A stretch of DNA of 64,000 nucleotides, taken from assembly GCF_037975245.1 (NCBI RefSeq), contig NC_092561.1:1770501-1834500 (forward strand), in the 5' to 3' direction. Origin of the DNA: Apostichopus japonicus. Lineage: Eukaryota; Echinodermata; Holothuroidea; Aspidochirotida; Stichopodidae. Below the pieces are notes generated by a model. The model saw only the letters and a program-made list of their open reading frames with translations, made no database searches and was not told the origin of the DNA. A program made the position numbers and the translations under genes. This document shows, piece by piece, positions 11,772-23,700 of this stretch. Position 1 is the stretch's first letter, and every line of letters begins with the position of its first letter.

Positions 11772-14700
11772 CCGGAAAGGACAGAATGTCCGGGTCGAGG
11801 AGTACCGGCGCGGTGGTACCCGGCGTGGTACGCACACAGAGACGGGCTCCGGGAGCCTGGGTCCGGCGAGGCCCCGGGCCCGGCGAGACCCCGGGTCCGG
11901 CGAGACTCGAAGGGAAGGCAGAACCGAGGTTTCACTCCAGATCCGAGACCGCCCCCGGAGCCGGGAACCAGAGCTATACAATCGACTGCTGGGTCCTCAG
12001 AGATTGGCTCCGGAGGGCCCGGGCCCGACGAGAACGGGGGCGCAGGGGCAGAAGCCTGGTCCGCAGATCTCCAAACGGGATCCAAAACTGGTCCCGAAGT
12101 CGGGAGCCTACGAGAGTAACAACATTTACAACTGCGACATTTACAATAACATTTACAACTACAACAACATTTACAACGAGATTAACAACTGCTAGGCCCC
12201 CAGAACGGGGTAGCAGGTGCAGAAGCCCGGCCCGCAGACCCCCTAACCGGAGCCGCGGCCGGTCCTGAGGCCGGGAACCGACGAGATTACCAATGCCGGG
12301 CCCCCAGAACGGGGTAGCAGGGGCAAGCGCCCAATCCGAAAAGAGAACCAGCCCCGAGCCAGGTTCCCACGGCAAAGGGAGAAATACTTATCCCCAGACA
12401 CCGAACACAGACATCGGTGCCGAGGAGCGATCGCAACCCATGGCCAGCCCGGCCGCGACACCACGATCAATCCCAGGCCAAAGAATGGAACCTGATTTGT
12501 TCCCCGGCAAGGACGACCTGGTTTGCAGAGCGTCGGGCAACCTGTCCGGCCTAGACGACGAGGTCGACCCCTAGATTTCGGGGTTACAGAGGACGGTTAC
12601 TCCCGCTTCCCAGATTAGGGGGAGTGTCCCCCCCCCCCCCGGAACTAGCAGCTTGAGCGGCGACGACAGGTTCGAATTATTTGCGGAAAAACACCGCTAC
12701 CACTACACATCCCAAATGTGTGTTTATTTATCGAGTACCTGCAGACACTCATGGGTCATATTCTCCTCGCTAATTATACTCCTCTCTAATCATAATTCAT
12801 CGCCATTTGCCTAGGTTAAAATCTTACTTGTGTTTAAAAACACGGTCGTTTAAAACACTGGTGAACCCACTTCCAGAACATGTTAAAATGCGTAAGACTG
12901 AGGGGTTTCAAATCGGTTCTCATGACGTACAGTATTCCGTTTACCTTAAAACCTTGGCAAACTGCTAGGAAGAGAACTTTCTCGAGACTTGGCAAAGTGC
13001 CAGGAAACATAACGCTCACAGATCCTTGGCAAACTGCCAGAAAAAAAAAAAAGAAAAAAAGAAAAAAAAGAAGGTACAACGTGGCACATTGGTTAAGAGA
13101 GGAGGGGGGCCAAGCAGCCACCTGGCTTGACACGTGTAAGCTCAACTTTAACTGCAACGAGCTATCGACTACGTGAGCGATCCTATGGAATAAGCCTTTC
13201 TTCCTATTTCTTTGGTGAATTACCAAGACAAACGCGTTAGTAAGTTGAAAAAGGGGTAGGATACAACCCCAGCAAGTTACAAGCGCTAACACGCTCCGAA
13301 CATACAGCATGCGCTGCATGAACAATGTTCGATGTTCCGACATCTTAAGCAGAGTTGCATTTCGTAGCACCTGATGGCCTAGTCTTGACTAGCCTAGGCG
13401 CTAGGTGGTTTCAATAGGAAGCTGGAAACCTTTACTGCACTACGAAATGGACACATCTCGACAGGAAGAGATTTGAGAAGTAACGGGTACGTTATCATAA
13501 CATTCAATACGTGTTTATTACGTTAAATGTGGTGTTGATAAAACGTTGACATAAGATGTCGATGAGATATTACGTTATACTAATGTTATATTAATGTCTT
13601 AACGGAAATGGTTTTGAAATAATAGCCCCTAAAGGGTTTCGGTAACATATTTCTTACACCTCTAATAACGCTATCATAGCAAAAGACTTAACAATTAGTA
13701 ACCTTTGTGTTTGCTGAGTAACTCCCTGGACTCCGTTAAACAGCCAGGATTTATGAGGTGGAATTTCTACAAACCCACCCTACACAGCCCCTGTTGGGAG
13801 TTTGTTCCTGGTGAGTAGGGCTGTAGCTTAGTTAGCTCAGTGGTTAAACCCGGTGCCTTCCAATCAAAAGGTCCCCGGTTCAAGTCACCCCAAGATTAAT
13901 GTATGTTGTCCAGTTACAGAGCTGTTGACAATTCATAGTCATGGACATTAAAATATGAATGTACGAGACTGACTTTGGTCAGCTTGCGGCTTTGATAAGC
14001 CAATGAGGCTTCTTCACAAGTTCCTACTTGCAGGATGATCTAAATTACATACACAAATACATACATATACTGTAGTTGTAAAAGCCACGTAGCAGCTGTA
14101 GCATTGATTAAGACTCTGATGAAGCAAACTATCCATTCAGTACTCAATTTTTGGAGAGCACTGTGGTCAAGCGGTGTAGGCAGTGTACTGGTGATCTAAG
14201 GCTTGCAGGTTTTAGTCCTGGCCAGATCATTCTGTTGTTTCCTTGGGCAAGGCACTTTATCTCCATTGCGTCTTTCCATCCAGGAGGGATTTCTCTCTGT
14301 TTAACAGGTTATTGTTGACCAGGGTAATATTGCTAGCGCCTCTGGCTTCGTTATCGATAGATAGGCCGGCGCAGTTCAACCCTCAATATTATTATTAATA
14401 TTATTTTTCATGGAAAGAACCTCCATTAAACCTCCATACAGGGTACAGCTTAGGTCTACATCATCAAGGCATTACTTTTCTTCAGAGGTTTTCTGATTGC
14501 AACTGGCTGATAACTAAAGGGGTCATCAGCGGTACTGTGGTACTGCAAGCAGTGCTGCGAGTGCTGCTGTACTGCAGGCGCTAACAAGGTCATCATACAG
14601 GCCACTGTCCTTGACTTCTTTAGCAGCATATACAGAGAAACCACTTTCCTGCACCACAGTGGCGTCAGCAGGGCAAAGGATCGGCCCCAACACTCTATTT

Positions 14701-17700
14701 GCAAAGATAACCAGGTTTCATGTACTTCCGCCTCGCTCTCAGGACTCCAGGGCAGAGAGATTGTGCCGTCTGGCATGGGAGACCTCACCACAGCTGAAAG
14801 CCAGAAAGGAGAGTGTGAGGACCGATGCTCTGCCCAGGGGACAACTCGACCCCGACGAGTAAACCCTTCGCAAGGAACATGCGGTAGGTTTTTCCACATG
14901 TTCGGCATACCTCTGATAGACCTGCTTAAGACAAAGGACAACAATGGGCTGCCCATCTTTTGTAACAGGCGGTCCCACCTGCAGCCTCCCACATAGCGCC
15001 AGGTCCCTGCCTTGAGACGGACCAGAGGTTTAAATTCTTCCCCCCCCTTTGGCATGATCAGCCAGATACTGAGGAAGATTCGCAGCTCCAAGGGTAAACG
15101 CATCCTAGTGGCTCCCTCCGGACCCCGGGTCCCAGGCCGCAGGTCCCACACGCAGGCCCCAGACGGGGACGCCTGGTTTTCCAGACGGCTCCACGCTGGG
15201 CATTAGCCCAGACATTGACCAGCTCACCAAAGGCATGGCTAATCGCCGTCCACGAGTCAGACAGTTAGCCCCCTCTGCGGGGCTCTCGGCAGTGCTGCAT
15301 GCCCTGGCAGGGCCGCTGTACGAATCAACGGGGAACGCTTCCCTGGCTGCTCTTACAAAGAAACCACTCTTCGTCATTGCGGTAGCGTCAGCGTGAAGGA
15401 GTTACCTCCAAGCCCTAACAACCAAACAGAACCACATCAGATTCGAGGGCCATGGGGCGAGGACGGTTCCAGACCCGTCCCTTTTTGCCAAGAACCGGGC
15501 CTTGACTTTCTTGCCCGGGGACATTTTCTCTCAGGAAATCAAAACCCTTTCATCAGTGGCTGAGGACAAGCGTTGGTGCCCAGTCAGGGCACTGAAGTGG
15601 TACTTAAACAGGACAGAGAAGTTGAGACAAACAACCTCCCTTTTCATCCTGCCACGACCACCTTAAACAGCAGCCGCCAAGGATACCCTATCCCGATGGC
15701 TAGTAGAGATGATCCGCCCGTTCACGATGGGGGGATACCCGGCCAAGAGATCGCAACATCAGTGGGGCCTCGGCTTCCACAGCTCTCTCTGCCGGTATCC
15801 CGATACAGGACATCCTCAAGGTGGCAGCGTGGAAAACACCAACTACGTTCGCCGCCTGTTACTTACCTGACACTCTACACGCCGAGGCAGCTTTTGGCAG
15901 CGCGGTGATGCGAGGTCCGGTTGGTACTTGGTCCCACCCCTCGGGCCTCCCACCATCGGGCAGTGCCACTCGGTGCTAAGGTTGTGAGGAGACAGGTAAG
16001 CGAGGAGCGAAGTAAATATTCCAAAACTTAAACTGGTTTGGATATTTACGAGTGACGAGCTTACCTGTCTCCATTCCCGCCTCCCTCCCCCGAGGGGGTG
16101 GGACACAGCCGGACGGGGGAGCAGTCGTTCGACTAGGCTCACGACTCCAAGCACAACACCAGATAGACAGAGCCAACAACTACTAAGAGTCACCGGCCAG
16201 GTCTATCGGTGAGGGTAACTTTGCACCCTGTGTTTTTCATAGGCGTACTCACCTAAGTTGTCTTAGGGTTAGCAAGTGTTGGGCCTTTACAGGATGAGGC
16301 TCCTTGTTAGGAAAAAGGGGTAGTTTCGCCTGCAGGGCTCAGGAGAGTGTTCCCCCCCCCTTACCCGCTGCGGCGGGGAGGATTACACTCTCCCTGCTAG
16401 GAAGGCATCAGTGCCTTTTGTTAAGGGCTCACCTTTGAGAAGTTTAGTCGACAGGAGTCCTTGGGGGTGGCCAGAGGATTCTGGCCACCCCTATTTCGGT
16501 GACCGTGAGGCCACTTTTAAGGAGTGGTCTCATGAGTAGTGAGGAGTGACCGAGGGGGGGGTTCGGTCATAGAGGGCGCACAGTGTTATTATTTTACCAG
16601 GACTTTATAGGCACGGTAGAATGAGGTGCTAAGGTTGTGAGGAGACAGGTAAGCTCGTCACTCGTAAATATCCAAACCAGTTTAAGTTTTGGAATTTACA
16701 GAAGCTTTGAATACTCTGGCTCTTATCTCTGGAACAAGTTACCAGATCACAATCGAACATGCTATAAACTTTCTACTTTCAAAAGTCTACTTAAGACCCA
16801 TTTTTTCACTTGTTTCTTTTGATAATTATTTTGTTTTCTTTGTAAAGCGCCTTGAGCAGTGACTTTTGTCTCCTGATTTGGCGCTATATAAGTCTCATTA
16901 ATTATTATTATTATTATTATTATAATATAGAAGAGTACTGTTAATGCTGACAGACAGTAGATTAGCTAGTTTCACCCGTTCCAGGTAACTTCGGGTGCGT
17001 GTATCGCTAAAATGGCGGGGTTTATATTGTGAACGAAACAAAGCGGTTGATACAGTGATAGTGTCAGAACAGCCCAGAGGTGCGTGCCATCAGCAGTTTC
17101 CATTGTTGGTAGTCTCGCTACTGTATCTAAATTACTCAAGTCATGTGTAAATACACTGTGCAGTGAACTAGGTATGGCTGTATGGCGAGCAGTGATAAAA
17201 CTGAGTGTGCATTTAACTGGAATGTGATTATTTACATTGTCTTCTGTATATACATACAGTATGTGTGAATACCAAGTCCCTGGATGTATCAACCAGCCAG
17301 TCGTTCAAAGATGTGCTCAGTTTTATATTATAGTTTATAGACTGGTTGTGTTTGTACAATTACTGAATGAATGCATATTCTTAAGGATGTCTTTAAAACC
17401 ACAAAATCAGTTTGTGATACTTTGAAGACCATTAACTTTTAAACAACATTGCTATCAGCCCTTATGTCTGTTAAATTTCTATCACTTTAATTTTGGAGAA
17501 ATATCCTAGAAACATCTAAGGCTCATTACTTAAAGTGGCAGGACTACTTAGTTTAACACACAGATCATTAGTTCAGTTCCTGAGATGCAACGCAAAACTC
17601 AATAGGAAAACAAATGTGTTTAGTTTCCATTGTTTTTTTTGGACTATAAAAGTATAAAAATATATATATAAATAAGTATATATAAGTATAAAATATCGAC

Positions 17701-20700
17701 TCAAAATTCTGGCTAAAATTATCCTTTAAAGACCCTGCATTTTGTGTTAAATTGCCTTCAAGCTGGTTATGTATCATACTCTTCATCTTAAATGGAAATA
17801 ATATGAACCTGAATAAATAATGTGTTAAGTACTGTAGTCTACCAAAGTGTGACAGCAAAAACAATGAAAAAACCCCAAAATCATTATACTGAACAGCTAC
17901 ATATGTAAACTTGCAATTTTTTTAATTGACTTGGCTCCTCGCTTACCTGTCTCCTCACAACCTTAGCACCCTTGTTCTACCGTGCCTAGAATGTCCTGGT
18001 AAACTTTTATCACTGTATGCCCTCTATGACTGGCTCCTCCGGTCAATGCCATGTGTCAGTCTAGTTTCACTCTCTTTGGAACATTGCATCAAATTAATAA
18101 TTCTCCCATGTATAAAAAAGTTTGGATAAATAATTCTACCCATCATTAAAAAGAGAAACACATACACTAAAAGATCCCCCCGCCCTCCAAAAAAACACAA
18201 AAACAAACAAATACTGCAAAAAACAGAAGAAAAATAAATTACCAGAAATAAAAAAATAAAATAAATTACTGTAGTAGCACCCAGTGGCCTAAATTTGTTT
18301 AGTACCTTCGTAACCATGGTGATATTTCCCTTTTCATATTCTCCTTATCTATATAGGTTACTTATTAATCGGTGAAATTATGACTCAAGTCAAAGCTTTT
18401 TTTCCCCTTCTCTTTTGCTTCATATTTTATCCATTGCTCTGCTTTTATTACATTGTCAGCATCAACAAAACACTTTGACTGCTAAAACAGAATTGCTCTA
18501 CAGAAGTACACCCCGGTTTTTATAAGGGAAATGAAAATTAGAGGCAACGCTCTTAAAGGCTCTGACTATTTTTTTTTTATTTCTTTTTTATCTTGAATAA
18601 TGTTGGTGACTCATTCAGCACTCATTAAGTCTAGGCATACCATACATAACTGCATACATACAGCAATTTTGAAGACAAATTTATCCAGCAGAATTGGGAG
18701 GAGGTAACTGACTTTTGGTATTTTTAGTTGGAACATATTTGAACTGTACTGTAGATGTTATTAAATGGCTTTGTACTAAAGTACAGTGTAGATACAGTAT
18801 ATATACTGTATGTAAAGTATTGTGGTATTTGATTCTTACAATGTTGGAAGTCTGGAACAAGTTGAATGTGGAGTCGAGGCAAGCAATTATGACTAAAACA
18901 AAACACACACATAAAAATATTGAATTAAATAAAGTAAAGATAAAGAACATGATTTAGACGTTGAAACAGCATCCCAAAATATGTCATGTTTGTCAGTTAT
19001 GATGGCCTCAATGTTAAAATGAAAAGAATGATAGTATGTGGTCAAATTTTAATTAGCTACAGTATCTTAAAATGTTACGGACAAGTTTATAGAATTGTAT
19101 TTTGCGAGCAACAATAATTTATGCAATAAAAAAATAAATATCACCTGAGGATGGATTGGTAGAAGGTAAAGTAATATTTATTCAAATCATAGCAATGATT
19201 CTTAAAAATAAAATGTAATTTATTTCGTAGAGTTTGTATTCGTTATTGCAACACACTGTAAACACTGAGGATGTTTTCAATGAGAATAAAACTGACAGCT
19301 TGATATTAAGTTATTAATAAAACAACTTCTTGTAGTATTAAAGTGCCAATGAGATTTGAGAATATTTTCACTCTGTAATTTACTTGTTTCCAAGGTATGA
19401 CTTTCAGCTGGTTCAGTTTCTCTGTATGAATGTTTGATTGAATTAAGAGGATGTATGGTAATAAGGCAAGTATATGAGGATTGGGAGGGGGTTGGGGTGG
19501 TGTGAGGTAGGAAGGGGAAGTGATGGTGGGCATTGCAGACCCAGAAGAGGGTCAGTAGACGTGCAGTGTTAAAAGGTTGTCCAGTTGACAGGTTAGGTAG
19601 ATAAGAGAGTGCAGTTGTAGATTCAAGACAGGTAAGTACCACGGTTCTCAAATACAAACCCCACAGAGTGGTGGGTGAAACGGTGTTACATCTTACATTG
19701 AGAGTAAGTATTAACTTCAAGTGTATGCATAACGTACAGTGTGACAAGCACCGGTATGCAATACAAGTATCCGCTTCCCCTCCTCCATCTTCTCCTCTTG
19801 CAAACCTTGCTCTTACTCAAATCCAACCACTCGACTCCGTAGCATACATTTGCATGATCAGTTGGCTTCATCTGACGAGGGGAGGGTTGAGAACATGACT
19901 CTCTTAAAGTACAGATTACCTCAGGCTGTATGTAATCATGGCTCCCATTTTACTTCAGGCTCTGTTTCTCCCGAGGCTTCAAAGGCAAATACTTTTTGGT
20001 TCTCCTCTCATCTTTTCGGCTGTCAGCAGAGACGCAGATCTAGACGTTTGAGAAGCAGAAAAAAGAACGATGGTGCATCCTTGGTCTTGCTTCCAGCAAT
20101 TATAATTTCTATCGGGACTGTTTTTGTTCTCATTCTCGGTTCTGCTTTCTGTCGCAGAGAGATTCTGCTCCGTGGGAGTACAAAGGACTAGCTTGCTTTT
20201 TTTTCAAAACTGGGTTGGTGCCATTTAATTGTGAAATTAATCCAGCTCTTTTGGGGCAGAGTAAAAACATTCGTGGACAACGACTATTCATGTGTGATCA
20301 TGTGCCAAGTTGTGGCCTTTAATTGATGAAATTGGGTCATCAGTGCCAAGTGTGTTTGTAGGTCGAAGCTACACAGTACATTACAATGCATGCCACACTA
20401 TGTACTTCATTGTTATTTGGTTGTTAGGGCTTTTGGGCAAAACGATGCTATTCTTGAGTTATTGAGTGAAATTGTCTGGATGATTTAATTACGTCTTCAA
20501 ATAGTAGTTTGGTAAATGTCAAGCAAAGAACATCAGCAGAGCTAGTTCTTGGAGTGGTGGTACATCGATGTGTAGTTTACAATACAGTACCTAGTAGTAT
20601 CGATTGGTCTTGGGCAATGCCCTATTTGACTGTATACTTACAGGCGCGTAGCCAGGAATTTGCCAAAGGAGGGGCAAACCTGTAGGCAAACTATCAGAGC

Positions 20701-23700
20701 CGTAGATTCTGCATTGAAAACTATCAAAGTGTAGCGCCACCATGAGTTGGCGCTACGCGTACAAAATATTTTTGCTGAAAATGCCTCCCAAATCGCTGGA
20801 AATGGCACTTCCCAGGCCTTGTAAGTTGCATCTAAGCTTGAAATTACTAGCGATATCATAAAAACATACAAAAAAAATTTGCTCAAGGGGGGGCGGTCGC
20901 CCCTTCGCCCCCCCCCTTGGCTACGCGCCTGAGTACACTACTGTACTTAACACTACCTACCATAGAATGATTCTAAACATTGTCATATTTTTTAGACGGC
21001 TCACAAGACTGTCAGATTGACTGTACTTACACTCCTCTCTCACAGATCTCAATTCTACATATGCAATCATATATACCTAGCTTACTAAAGTTGGTAATGG
21101 TTTAGCACTGTCAGCCCCCCCCCCCCCCACCCCCTCTCATTGACCTTAACTTAAGGGTCAATGTCCACTTCCTCTCCATCCCAAAATCTGCACAAAACTG
21201 TTGGTTCTTGTCTGTAGATCATGTCATAAGGCCTTGAATTTGGTCATCTACTTGTGGATTGCTCATTTATGCTTAGCCTTCCATATATAAATTAATTTTT
21301 TTGAGAACAGAGCTATGTCTAGTGGACGCCTTTTGAAATCAGATGAAATTCACCAGGTCAAAGGAGAGCAAAATATAGCATGACTCAAGAATTTATAACA
21401 ACAACAACAGAATAGCTCACATGTGAAGTATAATGTGAACAACCAGGCCGTTGTGTCAAGTCTGCATTTAACGCATCACAATGCGAGTGATTCCGCCTCT
21501 AAAACCTAAAGGTAGTATACTACCTAGTAACTACTTCTACTACTACTGCCACTGCTATGGCTGCTGCTCCTATGACAATTTTACCAACATCAATCACAAT
21601 CTTCCAATGACTCACTTATCCCAAATGGAATTAACAAAATTATCAAAGAGTAAAATAAAGGACGAGTAAGAAGAATGATTTGCACGGGGATAGCTGGAGC
21701 TATTGACTAATTGTATCATGTCAGACACAGAGTTGTCAACAGTTTTCTCCCAGGATGACCGAAACGCCTTTTTTTAGAAAACTCAACCATTGCCGTATCT
21801 CTGAGATGTGCAATGCAGTGAGTTTTAGGTGGGGTGACTAAGACGGCTTTAGTATAGTTGTGCTACTACTGAAACGTACAGTCAGCCGTGAATAGTGCTG
21901 ACCGATAGTACGTACAGTAGTATACAGTGCAACTTACTATAGTGAATGGCTATTGCCTGAGCATAATGCAACTTTCATAAATTAATTGTATAAAATATAT
22001 ATCATCACCATTTTGTTCATTTCATAGGATGTTATATACAGTATTGATTGAATGTTCATCACAATAATGCAGTTTTATAGCACTGATAAAACATGCAATG
22101 GAAAAAGTGGCAGTCTCAAAATGTGAAAATAAACGACGTTATGAAGACATAATGTACAGTACTAAAAGAAAAGAATAAACTCACAAGATTCAAGAAATTT
22201 CAACACATATATTTTCAGTACCTACTATAGCTACTTAAAGCCTAGCCTACACCAACTACTCAAGTTTATGTGTTAGGCTTCCCCCTATAGTACTGTAAGA
22301 TAAAATCACACTTTGTTTCATTGTTAATATCCGTACTCAAAATACACATATGTAGATATATTAAGCACATATATAGTATATACACCTTATACCTTATACT
22401 GTAGTTCTGAAAGGAAGTGTTCTATAGGAAGTCCTGGGGCTTAAAAGAGTAGAACATTTCCATGAAAGGAAAAATTGAAGAAAAGGAGCAAGACTGTACC
22501 ACAATATATATCCACACAATATACAAAATTTTAAACTACATTGACGAACTCAAGATACATTATCTTAAATAAACTGCTTGCATTGAGTTGCTAAGTTCCT
22601 TGAATCTCAGTAGGCCTATTCTATGTGGCACTACAGAAGATATCCACATGTATGCCTATGGGCTATACTTCTTTATAGAGGGGCACACAGGTAATGCAAA
22701 ATATTTTATTTACTCGTTGAGTCTTAAGAAGTGAGTCAATTCTCTGATTTCAACATTATTAAATGTTTAGTGATCGTACTTGTGTACAGTTTTCCGCCTT
22801 GCACACTCTTACAAAATTCATTCCCAGGAAAAAAGATTTGGTGAGCTTTTTGAACATGACTGAAATCTTTCCTGGGTTGCCCTGGAAACCCCAAATTGTA
22901 GTCATCTACCGCAGTTCTGTTGACAGAATTTACTGTAATGAGATCTAGAATTAGCCTACATGATGATTTTGTAACCTGTAAAATGGAATAATTGTTCACC
23001 GAAAGAAATACCTGGGGGACATAACGGGGCTTACCTTTATGCTAGGATTAAATTATATGACAGGTGTATGACCGGAAAATTTGCATTTCTTCCGAAATTG
23101 AGGTTGCAAATCTGTGGAAAAAGATCCAGGAAGATAAATCGGTTAGGATAAATCGATTTGCAAATAAATATGATCAGACGAAAACTGGTTTACGGTCACC
23201 TTGCGTTTCAGTCGCAAATGAAAAGTCTTACGGCATTTTATCCGGACAGGTAAAAACAAATCTCGATCAAAGCTTTTTGGAACGAAACTTCATCCGAAGC
23301 GTTTGCTGTCTTTTCTTTATACCAGAAATTGACTCTTCAGCTTCTAGAGTTAATATTACATCTTTTTGAGCTGATATTGGTCAATTTTCAGTATTTTCAT
23401 TTGGTTCTGGAGCGTACCAGGATATTGCAAGCCATTAAATCTATAACTTAATCCACTTTCACTAGATTTGACTTACGAAGTAAGATCAATTTTCAAAGTG
23501 TTTTAAGTGTTATATGCCAAATAAATGCTAGATAGAGTGTTGTCAATATCGGTCACTCATGCTCAAAAAACATTTTAATGCCTCACTGCAACTTTTAACT
23601 TGTCTCCCTAATGCATGTTGAAACTATGGTGCCCTTTGATGTACTGTTAGAACACAGATTTCCAAAGACTTGATCAATTCTCTCATTGTATATTAGATGC

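Larger units (their letters stand above)
11030..12575 (+). pseudogene. Gag-like region of the DIRS-like element
   Basis: One frame reads [16 protein letters not shown] (cysteines encoded at 11054, 11063, 11090 and 11099), a CX2C...CX2C cluster of the type seen near the start of DIRS/Ngaro-group gag proteins. It stops soon afterwards. The remaining 1.4 kb is markedly GC-rich and encodes Arg/Ser/Pro/Gly-rich chains in several frames (for example 11686-12195 and 11786-12268), compatible with a basic RNA-binding capsid-like tail. It is disrupted by a 26-nt poly(A) at 11741-11766 and by tandem repeats. No intact frame spans the region. The gag assignment is by position and composition only. Confidence 0.5.
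10288..16695 (+). mobile_element. DIRS-like tyrosine-recombinase retrotransposon, decayed
   Basis: The boundaries follow from structure. An inverted terminal repeat of 123 bp lies at 10304-10426 and 16532-16654. An internal complementary region at 15972-16072 is the exact reverse complement of the first 46 bp (10288-10333) joined to the last 55 bp (16641-16695). That is the hallmark by which DIRS elements template their circular intermediate. Contents in order: a CX2C-CX2C motif and GC-rich gag-like region, two SINEs, a recombinase fragment, an RNase H tail, and a recombinase with its C-terminal end. No reverse-transcriptase core is visible and the frames are broken, so the copy cannot be autonomous. 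The flanks are two halves of one LINE fragment. Confidence 0.88.

Noticed and set aside
11505-12375. Several 130-160-codon minus-strand frames in the GC-rich region
   Set aside because: They are antisense to the gag-like region; high GC removes stop codons and the chains are low complexity.
12834-13370. 178-codon minus-strand frame
   Set aside because: It contains a long poly-Phe run from a purine tract and shows no family similarity; it overlaps transposon debris.
13819-14220. tRNA genes suggested by A and B box words
   Set aside because: The sequences do not fold into a full cloverleaf and are followed by SINE bodies and simple-repeat tails.
14456-15151. 231-codon minus-strand frame
   Set aside because: It is antisense to recognisable recombinase and RNase H remnants, so it is a shadow of transposon coding sequence.
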